Shown in pieces: positions 1-8,130 of a stretch of DNA of 64,000 bases (positions within the stretch are counted from its first letter, which is position 1; each line of letters begins with the position of its first letter). Source of the stretch: Nocardioides euryhalodurans (GTDB lineage: Bacteria > Actinomycetota > Actinomycetes > Propionibacteriales > Nocardioidaceae); contig NZ_CP038267.1 in assembly GCF_004564375.1 (NCBI RefSeq), positions 1,180,501 to 1,244,500 of the forward strand, given 5' to 3'. The translations under genes and the position numbers were made by a program. Below the pieces are notes generated by a model. It saw only the letters and a list, made by a program, of their open reading frames with translations, searched no databases and had not been told where the DNA came from.

Positions 1-527
1 GTCGTCCACAGATAGGCCGGGAGTGACCCGTGCGACCGTACGACGTCGTCCAGGATCTCGGCGCGCACGTTGACCACCATCAGCCGCTCGCGAGGTGTCG
101 AGGCAGCATCGAGGAGCCGCGTGGACTCCTGCCACTGGCGCCGCAGGGCTTCCTCCAGCGGAGCGGTCGCAGCCGCGTGGGTCTCATGGGGGACCAGAGG
201 CACACGCATCCACCGCGTGATCCGAGCGACCGCCCAGGGACTCGTCAGGGCCAGCAGGACGACCACCCCGAATGACGCAGCCCCCAGCAGCTCCCCCAAC
301 CCGGCGTACAGCAAGGGCATCAGACACAGGACCGCACCACCCACCACGGGGCGCCTCACCTGGGGGAGGTCGGACCTGAGGCAGAGGCCCATCACCGCCC
401 CGAAGGTCGCCATCATGAACCCGGAAGCCAGCACGACCTCGAACGGCATGGCCATCAACGTCCCCGCCAGCGCCAGACACGCTGTCAGGACCGTGGCACC
501 TCGCCAGACGGCGTTCCAGACCCTCAT
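1..527 (-). CDS. membrane protein of unknown family, C-terminus cut by window edge
   Basis: Reading the minus strand from the ATG at 527 gives an open frame to the left edge with no stop, so the gene is partial. The first ~100 residues hold three to four hydrophobic segments (around residues 9-28, 33-50, 62-82 and 85-100). A soluble, charged tail follows (EEALRRQWQESTRLLDAAST and onward) that looks helical. Third positions are strongly G/C, as in the neighbours. I recognise no family. It is probably an inner-membrane protein with a cytoplasmic C-terminal domain. Confidence 0.7.
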   Translation of the reverse strand, partial: MRVWNAVWRGATVLTACLALAGTLMAMPFEVVLASGFMMATFGAVMGLCLRSDLPQVRRPVVGGAVLCLMPLLYAGLGELLGAASFGVVVLLALTSPWAVARITRWMRVPLVPHETHAAATAPLEEALRRQWQESTRLLDAASTPRERLMVVNVRAEILDDVVRSHGSLPAYLWT

Positions 528-717
528 GGCAGGCCTTGCCCTTCCGCGCGGCCGACCGGTCGATCGTCGGCAACTGCTTCCATCACGTCCTCCCCAGTGC
601 TCCTCCTTCGAGGCTGGTCGCGACGCGGCGCACCGCACAGGGCCGAAGGCCCGTAGGCGACGGGCCGTTGGCCTCCGGCTCGGGCCGAGTCTCCCTCCCT
701 GGGCCCGGATCGGTGGA

Positions 718-981
718 TCAGGTGATCATCCGGCCGCCGTCGCGCGGTACAGACCTCGGACCGCGTCCCGGGAAGTCGCTGGCTCGGGCGGTCGAGTCAT
801 CGGGATCGAGGTCGGCCGGCACCGCCCGCACCTCGGGGATCACTGCGGCTGCCTCGAGCACGTCCCAGGAGGCGTCCGAGGTGATGACGAAGCCTCCCGG
901 GACACCCTCAGGGTCCCCGGGCGCGCAGGGGCCGGGACCGTGGGTGGCGGGAGGGCCGCGACCGCGGTCACGCCACCTCAC
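718..981 (-). CDS. small hypothetical protein (87 aa)
   Basis: This frame starts 14 bases inside the end of the upstream hydrolase gene, an overlap typical of coupled genes. The C-terminal ~55 codons have clearly G/C-biased third positions, which supports coding. The N-terminal 30 codons are Pro/Gly/Arg-rich and less convincing, so the true start may lie further in. No domain is recognisable. The 190 bases between this stop and the membrane protein at 527 hold no gene that I can see. Confidence 0.4.
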   Translation of the reverse strand: MRWRDRGRGPPATHGPGPCAPGDPEGVPGGFVITSDASWDVLEAAAVIPEVRAVPADLDPDDSTARASDFPGRGPRSVPRDGGRMIT

Positions 982-1804
982 CGTCGCTGCCGTCCACCAG
1001 AGAGAGAACGTTGGTCAGCACCTCGACGAACCGCCCCGGGTCGCTGATCAACCAGCCATGGTTGCCCGGGACGGTCACCACCTGTGGGTCTCCCAGGGCC
1101 TCGATCAACGACTCCGCGCAGGCCCACGGGATCACCGCGTCCTCCCGCCCCCACAGGACGGCCACCGGGAGGCGACGTCGCTTGAGCTCCTCCAGCTCCA
1201 TCCCGAGCTCTGCCTCCCGCGCCAGACGACCCACCCGCCAGAGGGTTCCCGGCCTGAGCAATGCATGCCTCACTGCATCGGAGGCGATCACCGGCAGCAC
1301 CCGGGTGAGGCCGCGAGCAGAAGCCAGCTCCGCACCGAGGTGTACCCCCCAGTCACCGAGTGAACGATCGGACATCAGTCGCCCGTCGGCCGACCACGTG
1401 GCCCCGCCGATCGAGTTGACGAGGACCAGTTGCGACACCCGCTCCGGCTGCTCGAAGGCATACCTGATGGCGACCGCGCCGCCGAACGAATGGCCCACCA
1501 GCGTGGCCTCGCCGGAGTGCCCCGCCTCGTCCAGGAAGTCGACCAGCCAGTCGGCGTACCCACCGAGCGAGACCTGCTCCGGCGGCAGGCCCGCCGTCCC
1601 CCCGAACCCCGGGAGGGCGGGTGCCAGCACGGTGAACCCTGCTCGCGCGAGGCGGTCCAGGCTTCCGCGGTAGCTGTGGTCCGACAGGGCCCAGCCGTGC
1701 AGGAAGAGGACCGTCGGCCGTTCCGAGCCGTCCCCGGGACGTGACTCCCCGTAGGCAGCAGGGCGACCCTGGACCCGGGTGCGGCGCCAGGTCATCGTGC
1801 CCAT
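968..1804 (-). CDS. alpha/beta hydrolase
   Basis: This is a standard alpha/beta-hydrolase fold protein of about 278 aa. The oxyanion-hole strand reads LFLHGWALSDHS near residue 35, the nucleophile elbow is GHSFGG near residue 105 (Ser), and the histidine is in NHGWL near the C-terminus, with a plausible acid in GREDAVIPW. The substrate cannot be read from sequence; family members include esterases, epoxide hydrolases and C-C hydrolases. I chose the ATG at 1804, which has a GGTGG element five bases upstream; starts at 1795 and 1834 are also possible. It is probably cytoplasmic, since there is no signal peptide. Confidence 0.85.
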   Translation of the reverse strand: MGTMTWRRTRVQGRPAAYGESRPGDGSERPTVLFLHGWALSDHSYRGSLDRLARAGFTVLAPALPGFGGTAGLPPEQVSLGGYADWLVDFLDEAGHSGEATLVGHSFGGAVAIRYAFEQPERVSQLVLVNSIGGATWSADGRLMSDRSLGDWGVHLGAELASARGLTRVLPVIASDAVRHALLRPGTLWRVGRLAREAELGMELEELKRRRLPVAVLWGREDAVIPWACAESLIEALGDPQVVTVPGNHGWLISDPGRFVEVLTNVLSLVDGSDGEVA

Positions 1805-1960
1805 GGGTTCCACCGCCACAGCTGGTCTGTGCACCCGGTCCGGTGACGACTACATGCCCGTCGGTGGACCATCGGAGGCTCCCTCCTTCGCCCAGTCCAG
1901 CCGATCGGCGCCCTGTGGGCACGTGGCCTTGGTCCCGGGTCGAGGGTCGTTTGGCCCGAG

Positions 1961-2226
1961 GTGTGCCTGCTCCAGGGGTGCGCTGGGCCGCCTTACCGTG
2001 CTCACCAGCAGCGGCGGATCGTCGCCGGACTGTTCCTGGCGACGCTGCTGGTCCGGATCGGCGCCTGCTTCGCCCTCCTCACCGGCCGCCGCCCGCGTGA
2101 CCTGGTCGACGTCGCGGTCGGCGCCGGCCGCTGGCGACTGCGGGTCCAGGCGTACGCGGCGTTGCTGGTCACCGACCGGTACCCGCCCCCTTTGCGTCTG
2201 GGCGTGAGACCGGCGGGACGCGGAGT
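1961..2226 (+). pseudogene. remnant of a DUF4389 membrane protein gene
   Basis: The plus-strand frame here contains a hydrophobic stretch (RIVAGLFLATLLVRIGA) and then GRRPRDLVDVAVG, RWRLRVQAYAALLVTDRYPP. From memory, that last part is the hallmark of the C-terminal half of DUF4389 proteins (RW..RV.AY..LLTDRYPPF). The N-terminal half is missing and the frame runs on into antisense of the next gene. I read it as a decayed fragment rather than a working gene. The rest of 1805-2232 contains nothing else I can support. Confidence 0.45.
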
Positions 2227-2232
2227 GGGGCC

Positions 2233-3282
2233 TCAGGCGAACGCCGGCATCACCCGGTCGTGGACGAGCTGCAGCTGGGTGTCCACGTCGGCCACGCCGT
2301 CGATCTCCCGGCCCATCAGGGACTTGACCATGGCCTTGTCGACGACGGCCAGGATGAGGTGGTTGATCCCGGTCGACGTGATCTCCCGCTGCAGCTTCTC
2401 CGCGCACTCCTCGGGCGTGCCCGCGATGGAGAGCCGCTCGGCGATCTCGGGGGTGGTGAGCTCGATGCCTCTCGCCATGTCGCCGGCACCGATGGCCTCG
2501 ATGATGGGGGCCATCTCCTCGGGCTCGACGCCGTTGCGGCGCAGCTGCTCGTGCGGCATCGAGGAGGCGTAGAGACCGACCATGCTGCGGGCGGCGTCCT
2601 TGGCCTTCGCGGAGTCCTCGCCGCAGGCGAACACCACCCAGGCGGCCAGGTCGAGGTCCTGCACGTTCTTGCCGGCCCGCTCGGCGCCGATGGTGCAGTG
2701 CTCCATCATGTAGTCGTAGGCCTCCTTGGTGTAGCTCAGCGCGTGGTGGCAGCCGTCGGAGAACTCCGCCGACACCTCGAACGACTTCGGCCCCTTCATC
2801 GCGCCCATCTTCACCGGCAGCCGCTCCTGCACCGGCCGGGCGAAGGTGAACAGCCCGTGGTACTGGAAGAACTCGCCGTCGTGGGTGATCGCGCCGTCGT
2901 CGAGGAACGTCCGGATCACCTCGACGCCCTCCTTGACCCGGGAGAGCGGCTTGGTCGTCGACCAGTCGATTCCGTACTGGGTGAGCAGCCCGAAGTTGCC
3001 GCTGGAGAGCACCACCTCCGCCCGGCCACCGCTGAGCTCGTCGAGGGTGGCGGCAGCCTGCGCGATCAGCGTCGGCTCGCGCAGCATCACCCCGGACACG
3101 CTCGGCCCCATCCTGATCTGGGAGGTCTGGGCCGACGCGGCCGCGAAGAGCAGCCAGAGGTCCTTCCACCAGGTCTCGTCCGCGGCGTAGACCGCGTGGA
3201 AGCCGAGGTCGTCGGCCAGCTTGATGGTGGCGAGCGACTCGCTGAGCGGGTACGTCGGGACGATCACGTAGCTGAACTTCAT
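2233..3282 (-). CDS. LLM-class flavin/F420-dependent oxidoreductase
   Basis: A 349-aa TIM-barrel protein of the luciferase-like monooxygenase family, in the branch that usually uses coenzyme F420. Recognisable segments include LADDLGFHAVYAADE near residue 25, RMGPSVSGVMLREPTLIAQ near 60, the LDELSGGRAEVVLSSGN region near 85 typical of F420-dependent LLM proteins, and a C-terminal helix around SLMGREIDGVAD. It ends an operon of five overlapping genes: its ATG overlaps the permease stop (ATGA), and AAGGAG lies a few bases upstream. It probably oxidises or reduces whatever the permease imports, but the substrate cannot be read from sequence. Confidence 0.85.
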   Translation of the reverse strand: MKFSYVIVPTYPLSESLATIKLADDLGFHAVYAADETWWKDLWLLFAAASAQTSQIRMGPSVSGVMLREPTLIAQAAATLDELSGGRAEVVLSSGNFGLLTQYGIDWSTTKPLSRVKEGVEVIRTFLDDGAITHDGEFFQYHGLFTFARPVQERLPVKMGAMKGPKSFEVSAEFSDGCHHALSYTKEAYDYMMEHCTIGAERAGKNVQDLDLAAWVVFACGEDSAKAKDAARSMVGLYASSMPHEQLRRNGVEPEEMAPIIEAIGAGDMARGIELTTPEIAERLSIAGTPEECAEKLQREITSTGINHLILAVVDKAMVKSLMGREIDGVADVDTQLQLVHDRVMPAFA

Positions 3283-4766
3283 TCCTTGACTCCTTCTCGG
3301 GTGGGCACGGCGTCCCCGTGCCGGGCGTCGCTGCGCAGGTAGGGCTTGGCGAGCACCATGTAGATCCCGCCGACCCCGACACCGACGGCGGCCGAGAGCA
3401 GGACCAACCAGTTGTCGTACCAGGGCACGTCCGGGGTGCGGGGCCACGCCATGTTGACCATCGCCAGCACGCCGTAGCCCAGGGCGGACACGTTCACGAC
3501 CATCCCCCAGTGCCCGAGGCTGAACGGACCGCTCGGCCGCCATCCCTTCAGGCGTGCGCGCAGCGCGGCGAGCACGACCATCTGGAAGCCGAGGTAGATG
3601 CCGAGCGTGGCGAAGGAGATGATCGAGGTCAGCGCCTTGGTCGAGAAGACCGACCCCAGGACGATCACGGCGGGCACGGCGGCGGCCACCGCCATGGCGT
3701 ACGGCGGCACGTGGCGCGTGGTCTGGAAGTGCCGGAGCAGGTGCGAGAAGGCGATCATCTCGTCGCGGGCGTACGAGTACATCAGCCGGCTTGCGGCGGC
3801 CATCAGGCTCAGGGCGCAGGAGAGGAACGACACCATCACCACGACGAGCACGACCTTCGTGCCGGTGACGCCGAACGCGTCGTGGAGGATCGTGGTCACC
3901 GGGTCGGGGTCCTCCCCGCTGATGACGGCCGCGTAGTCCTTGACCGCGAGCAGCAGCGAGAGGCAGACGAAGATGGCGGCGGCGCCGCCGACGTAGATCG
4001 TCATCCGCATGGCCTTCGGGATCTGCCTCGTCGGGTCCGGCACCTCCTCCGCGACGTCGCCGCAGGCCTCGAAGCCGTAGTACTGGAAGATGCCGATCAG
4101 GGCCGCGGCCACGAACGCGGAGAAGTAGCTGCCCCCGTCGGCCACGCCGGCGGTGTCGAAGACGACCGACAGGTTCTGGACCCGCTCCGAGATCAGCAGC
4201 CACGCCCCGACGGCGAGCGCGCCGAGGAGCTCGGCGGTGAAGCCGATGATCGCGGCGTAGGCCAGCCACTTGGTGCCCATCAGGTTGATGGCCAGGGCGA
4301 GGGCGAGCAGGATCAGCGCGCACGTCACGGTCGAGGTCGTGCCGGCCTCGAACCCGAGGAGCTGGGCGAGGTAGGGGCCGGCACCGTAGACGACTCCGGC
4401 GATCGTGGCGAACAGGGCGATCAGGTAGACCCACCCGGTCATCCAGGCCCACTTGACGCCCCAGAGCCTGCGCGCCCACGGATAGACACCGCCGGCGACG
4501 GGGAACTGCGAGACGACCTCCCCGAACACCAGCGCCACGAGCAGCTGGCCGAGGCCGACGATCAGCAACCACCAGATCATCGGCGGGCCACCGGTCGCGA
4601 GGGCGATCGCGAAGAGCGTGTAGATGCCGACGACCGGAGACAGGTAGGTGAACCCGAGCGCGAAGTTGGCCCACGGGCTCATCTCGCGCCGGAACTCCGA
4701 GGTGTAACCGAGCTGCTCGAGGTGGAGGTCGTCGGCGTGCGGGCCGGGGGCGCTGCTGGGCGCCAT
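3279..4766 (-). CDS. APC-superfamily amino acid/amine permease
   Basis: A 495-aa integral membrane protein with about twelve hydrophobic segments. The APC signature lies between TM6 and TM7 (GFEACGDVAEEVPDPTRQIP near residue 230), and an early glycine-rich helix reads NFALGFTYLSPVVGIY. Such carriers import amino acids, polyamines or related amines with protons or sodium. It starts in a TGATG overlap with the 99-aa gene and ends in an ATGA overlap with the LLM oxidoreductase. The operon therefore probably imports and oxidises one nitrogenous or hydroxy-acid compound. Confidence 0.9.
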   Translation of the reverse strand: MAPSSAPGPHADDLHLEQLGYTSEFRREMSPWANFALGFTYLSPVVGIYTLFAIALATGGPPMIWWLLIVGLGQLLVALVFGEVVSQFPVAGGVYPWARRLWGVKWAWMTGWVYLIALFATIAGVVYGAGPYLAQLLGFEAGTTSTVTCALILLALALAINLMGTKWLAYAAIIGFTAELLGALAVGAWLLISERVQNLSVVFDTAGVADGGSYFSAFVAAALIGIFQYYGFEACGDVAEEVPDPTRQIPKAMRMTIYVGGAAAIFVCLSLLLAVKDYAAVISGEDPDPVTTILHDAFGVTGTKVVLVVVMVSFLSCALSLMAAASRLMYSYARDEMIAFSHLLRHFQTTRHVPPYAMAVAAAVPAVIVLGSVFSTKALTSIISFATLGIYLGFQMVVLAALRARLKGWRPSGPFSLGHWGMVVNVSALGYGVLAMVNMAWPRTPDVPWYDNWLVLLSAAVGVGVGGIYMVLAKPYLRSDARHGDAVPTREGVKE

Positions 4767-5065
4767 CAGGCACCCGTACGGTCGGACTCGGCCTCGACCT
4801 CGGCCAGCAGCTCCGAGCCCGTGACCACCGTCGACGCGAAGTGCCGGTGCATCCACTCGAGGTGGTCGTGCCGGCTGTTCATGATCCGCAGGCTGTCCCA
4901 GTTGGGGAAGGTCTGCTGCAGCACCCAGCGCTCCATCAGCCGCGGGTCGACCTCGTAGACGTGCTCGTGGGTGGTGACGGCGACGTCGGAGACCCGGGTG
5001 GGCTCCGGCGGGGTGTGCTGCTCGCGGTAGCGGTAACCGATCGGTGGTCGCGGCGCGTCGTTCAT
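4766..5065 (-). CDS. conserved-looking 99-aa protein of unknown function
   Basis: A short soluble protein between the FAD oxidase and the permease, joined to both by one-base TGATG overlaps, so it is almost certainly translated. It is rich in His, Trp and Arg (for example PNWDSLRIMNSRHDHLEWMH near residue 60) and has no signal peptide, cysteines or membrane segment. I do not recognise the family. Its position suggests a small subunit or accessory of the FAD/Fe-S oxidase, which is inference only. Confidence 0.75.
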   Translation of the reverse strand: MNDAPRPPIGYRYREQHTPPEPTRVSDVAVTTHEHVYEVDPRLMERWVLQQTFPNWDSLRIMNSRHDHLEWMHRHFASTVVTGSELLAEVEAESDRTGA

Positions 5066-6573
5066 CAGGGAGCTCCTGTGTCGTAGGCACGGTCGAGGAG
5101 GTACTTCCCGGGATTCATGATGTTGTGCGGGTCCAGCGTTCGCTTGAGGTCGAGCATCACGTCGTAGCCGCGGCCGAGCTCGTCCGGCACCAGGTCGACC
5201 TCGCCCTCGCGGCAGGAGCCGTGGCAGGCACTGATCGAGCCCTGGTGGGCGAGGGCGACGGCGGCGATGTCGCGCTTCGCCCTGACCCACATCTCCCACG
5301 CGCGGTCGTCGAGCTGCTGCTCCCAGATGCCGACGTCGATCTCGGTGAGGTAGTCGACGCCGGTGTTGCCGGAGGTGTAGGTGAACATGCCCCAGTCGTC
5401 GAACACGTCCGTACGCCGGCGCAGGTCGGCGACGATCTCGTGCCAGGCCTTCGACACCGACGGCAGGTCGGTGTAGTTGATCGCGGCGTCCTCGCAGTGC
5501 CAGCTCATCGGCACCACCTGGCCCGACTTCGTCCGGCCGTGGAGCGGGGTCGCGTAGCGGTCGTGGCGCGCGGCCCAGTCGCCCTCGGAGATCTCGTCGC
5601 CGAGGTAGCGGGCGCCGTGCTCCCGGGCGATCCGGAAGAGCCGTTTGCCCGCCGGACGCACCTCGTCCTCGTAGCCGTACATCACCGCGCACACCAGCGC
5701 CCGTACGTCCCCCGGCTGCGGGATGTAGGCCTCGTCGTCGCGACGGAGGTAGGCGACCTTCCACTCGTCGAAGAGCACGGCCCCGGCGAACGTCGCGACC
5801 CCGGCGCGGGCGAGCGCCCCCACGCACCGGTAGGCGTCGTCGTAGTTGTCGAACGCCCAGAAGGGCGAGAGCTCGGCCTCCGGCTTCGGGAACAGCTTGA
5901 GCGTGGCCTCCGTCGCGATGCCGAGCGTGCCCTGGTGGCCCATGAACAGGTGCTTGAGCTGGTAGCCACTGGACGACTTGCTGATCTTGTGGCCGATCCC
6001 GTCGCCGACGTGCATCACCTCCCCGGTCGGCAGCACGTGGTCGAAGCTCAGCACCAGGTCGCGGGTGTGGCCGTAGCGCGAGCCGATCAGCGACCAGCCG
6101 CTGGTGCCGATCCGGCCACCGACCAGCGAGCACGGGTACGACGCCGGGTCGTCGGGGTAGAAGAGGCCGTGCTTGCCGAGGACCTCGTTGAGCTTGAGCA
6201 TGCTGATGCCGGTCCCGACCGTCACCGTGCGGTTCTCGAGGTCGAGCTCCTTGACCTGGTTCATCCGCTTCACGTCGACGACGATGCCGCCGCGCAGCGG
6301 TACGGCGCCGTCGGTGAGCCCGGTGCCTCCGTCGCGCGGCACGATCGGCACCCGGAGGTCGTGGGCGATCCGGACCACCCCGGCCACCTCGTCGGTGCTG
6401 GTGGGCAGCACCGCGAGGTCGGGCAGCCGCTCGGACCAGCGGTGCACCGGGAACGGGGCGGGGACCCGGGCCCGGTTGTAGCGGTCCGGCTTCGAGGTGA
6501 GGATCTGCTCGTCGCGCAGCACGGTGCGCAGCGCGGTGACCAGCTCGTCGAGACGCTCCACCGCGATGGTCAT
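5065..6573 (-). CDS. FAD-binding oxidase/dehydrogenase (GlcD / vanillyl-alcohol oxidase type)
   Basis: A 502-aa flavoprotein. The N-terminal PCMH-type FAD domain shows PRDGGTGLTDGAVPLRGG near residue 80 and GGRIGTSGWSLIGSRYGHT near 155. The C-terminal FAD-oxidase cap ends with LKRTLDPHNIMNPGKYL, the usual end of GlcD/D-lactate dehydrogenase proteins. It sits directly behind an Fe-S CCG-domain protein (ATGA overlap), the standard pairing for 2-hydroxyacid dehydrogenases feeding electrons to quinone. A conspicuous SACHGSCREGE segment near residue 455 could bind metal or substrate. The specific substrate is unknown. Confidence 0.88.
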   Translation of the reverse strand: MTIAVERLDELVTALRTVLRDEQILTSKPDRYNRARVPAPFPVHRWSERLPDLAVLPTSTDEVAGVVRIAHDLRVPIVPRDGGTGLTDGAVPLRGGIVVDVKRMNQVKELDLENRTVTVGTGISMLKLNEVLGKHGLFYPDDPASYPCSLVGGRIGTSGWSLIGSRYGHTRDLVLSFDHVLPTGEVMHVGDGIGHKISKSSSGYQLKHLFMGHQGTLGIATEATLKLFPKPEAELSPFWAFDNYDDAYRCVGALARAGVATFAGAVLFDEWKVAYLRRDDEAYIPQPGDVRALVCAVMYGYEDEVRPAGKRLFRIAREHGARYLGDEISEGDWAARHDRYATPLHGRTKSGQVVPMSWHCEDAAINYTDLPSVSKAWHEIVADLRRRTDVFDDWGMFTYTSGNTGVDYLTEIDVGIWEQQLDDRAWEMWVRAKRDIAAVALAHQGSISACHGSCREGEVDLVPDELGRGYDVMLDLKRTLDPHNIMNPGKYLLDRAYDTGAP

Positions 6574-7919
6574 GCCCCTGCTCCCCCGTTGCGCGAGCCG
6601 CCGACGGTGATCCCCAGCGACTCGGCGAGCAGCTCGTGGATGTCGACGACGTCGATGTCCACCGCCTCCCCCGCCTCGGTGAGCGGCCGCTCGGACCACG
6701 GGCAGGCGCTGACCAGCGTGTCCACCTCGAGGGCTGCTGCCTTCTCGAGCCGGCTGGCCGAGATGGCCGCGGTGAGCTCGGGCTTCTCGACCGGGAGACC
6801 GCCGCCGCCGCCCGAGCAGTAGGACCACTGCGTCACCCGGTCGACGTCGCTGAAGTCCAGCCCCGGGATCGCGCGCAGGATCTCGCGGGGCTCCTGCCAG
6901 ATGCCCTTGCGCTTGTTGAGCCGACAGGGGTCGTGGTAGGTGATGGCGCGCTCGATCGGCACCGAGGGAGTCAGCCTGCCCTCCCGGATCAGCTCGGCGA
7001 ACACCTCGACCACGAGCACGACCTCGAGGTCGAACTCCTCGCCGAAGTACTTCGGGTAGTCCTCGGTGAACGAGATGTAGTCGTGCGGGTCGAGCACGAG
7101 CACCCGTCTGGTCCCCGTGGAGCGCCAGTTGTCGAGGTTGTGCCGCGCGAACCGCATCGCCTGGTCGACGTACCCCATCTCGGCGGCCGGACCGCCGCAG
7201 CACCACTGCTCACCCATCAGCCCGAACTCGTAACCCGCCTGCTGCAGGATCTGGGCGACCGCGCGCGGGACCGACGTCCGGTAGAACGCAGCCTCGCAGT
7301 CGACGAAGAGCACCGTCTCCCCTCCGATCGGCAGGTCGAGCCCCTCGGACCAGTCGCGCACGTGCTCCTGGTCGATCGGGGTCTCGCCGAGGACCGGCTC
7401 GTGGGTCAGCTCGTCGGTCCGCGCGTTCCAGCTCTGCCAGGCCGGCTGGTGCACGCCGCTCTCGACCGCCAGTGCGCGCACCGCCTTGACGACGTCGACG
7501 GTGCGGGTGCGGAACCGGTAGAAGTCCCCGGTGAAGAGGGTGTTCGGGCAACGCAGCTCGCAGGCACCGCACTGGGTGCAGTTCACGTAGTCGGCGGCGA
7601 CGTCCTCGATCGTGAGCTCGCCCTTGTCCATCGCCACGACGTTGGCGTGGAACGCCGTCGGGGTCCAGGACTCGTTGCGGGTGACCTGCATGACCGGGCA
7701 GACCTCGCGGCAGAACTTGTGGCCGGAGGAGAAGCAGTTGTAGGACGCGTTGCGCCACTCCGCGGTGAGCTCCTCGGTCGGCGTCGGGTCCGCGGGCTCC
7801 TCGACCGCACGCGCGATCTCCTCCGGCATCTCCGCCAGCTCGTCGGGGTTGTCGCGCATCCCGGGCGTGAACGGGACGGAGACCGGATCCGCTGGGCCCT
7901 GCCGGTCGAGCTGTGTCAC
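6570..7919 (-). CDS. (Fe-S)-binding protein with CCG domains (GlcF/HdrD-like)
   Basis: A 449-aa electron-transfer protein. The ferredoxin half has one variant cluster site (CFSSGHKFCREVCP) and one full 4Fe-4S motif (CTQCGACELRCP near residue 125). The two CCG-type modules are marked by EQWCCGGPAAEMGY and WSYCSGGGGGLP. This is the usual partner of GlcD-type flavoproteins. I chose the GTG at 7919 because an AGGAGG lies six bases upstream; an upstream ATG at 8012 would add 31 residues without a ribosome site. First gene of the five-gene operon. Confidence 0.88.
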   Translation of the reverse strand: MTQLDRQGPADPVSVPFTPGMRDNPDELAEMPEEIARAVEEPADPTPTEELTAEWRNASYNCFSSGHKFCREVCPVMQVTRNESWTPTAFHANVVAMDKGELTIEDVAADYVNCTQCGACELRCPNTLFTGDFYRFRTRTVDVVKAVRALAVESGVHQPAWQSWNARTDELTHEPVLGETPIDQEHVRDWSEGLDLPIGGETVLFVDCEAAFYRTSVPRAVAQILQQAGYEFGLMGEQWCCGGPAAEMGYVDQAMRFARHNLDNWRSTGTRRVLVLDPHDYISFTEDYPKYFGEEFDLEVVLVVEVFAELIREGRLTPSVPIERAITYHDPCRLNKRKGIWQEPREILRAIPGLDFSDVDRVTQWSYCSGGGGGLPVEKPELTAAISASRLEKAAALEVDTLVSACPWSERPLTEAGEAVDIDVVDIHELLAESLGITVGGSRNGGAGA

Positions 7920-7937
7920 TCCGGACCTCCTGAAGGA

Positions 7938-7953
7938 CGTGATGCAGGTCACA
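7938..7953. promoter_or_regulatory. CRP-like inverted repeat, operator candidate (copy 1)
   Basis: The sequence CGTGA-TGCAGG-TCACA matches the CRP/GlxR-type pattern TGTGA-N6-TCACA with one mismatch. It lies 19 bases before the GTG of the Fe-S gene, where it could repress or share the promoter. A near copy lies at 8050. The regulator is not in the window. Confidence 0.45.
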
Positions 7954-8049
7954 CAGTCTTCGCAAGATACGGCTCGCCGGCTGGGCGCCACAAGGGGCGA
8001 GGTGGCCGTCACGTCCGGACCCCGCCCTCGACGCCCACACCTCCCAGGG

Positions 8050-8065
8050 TGTGGCGCAGGTCACA
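8050..8065. promoter_or_regulatory. CRP-like inverted repeat, operator candidate (copy 2)
   Basis: TGTGG-CGCAGG-TCACA differs from the TGTGA-N6-TCACA pattern at one base and shares GCAGGTCACA with the copy at 7938. It lies 65 bases before the phosphatase-superfamily gene and 130 bases before the divergent operon. One regulator may control both directions. The rest of the 211-base divergent gap holds no other gene. Confidence 0.45.
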
Positions 8066-8130
8066 TCGCAGTCGCTAGAGTCGCAGGATCGTTGCGGCGA
8101 TGGTGGCGTCGCGAGACCAGGGGGTAGGCC

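Noticed and set aside
3318..4958. Long plus-strand open frame antisense to the APC permease and 99-aa genes
   Set aside because: His/Arg/Gly-rich translation with no domain; it is the complement of well-supported genes in GC-rich DNA, where antisense frames stay open by chance. The same holds for the plus-strand frame at 5044-6822.
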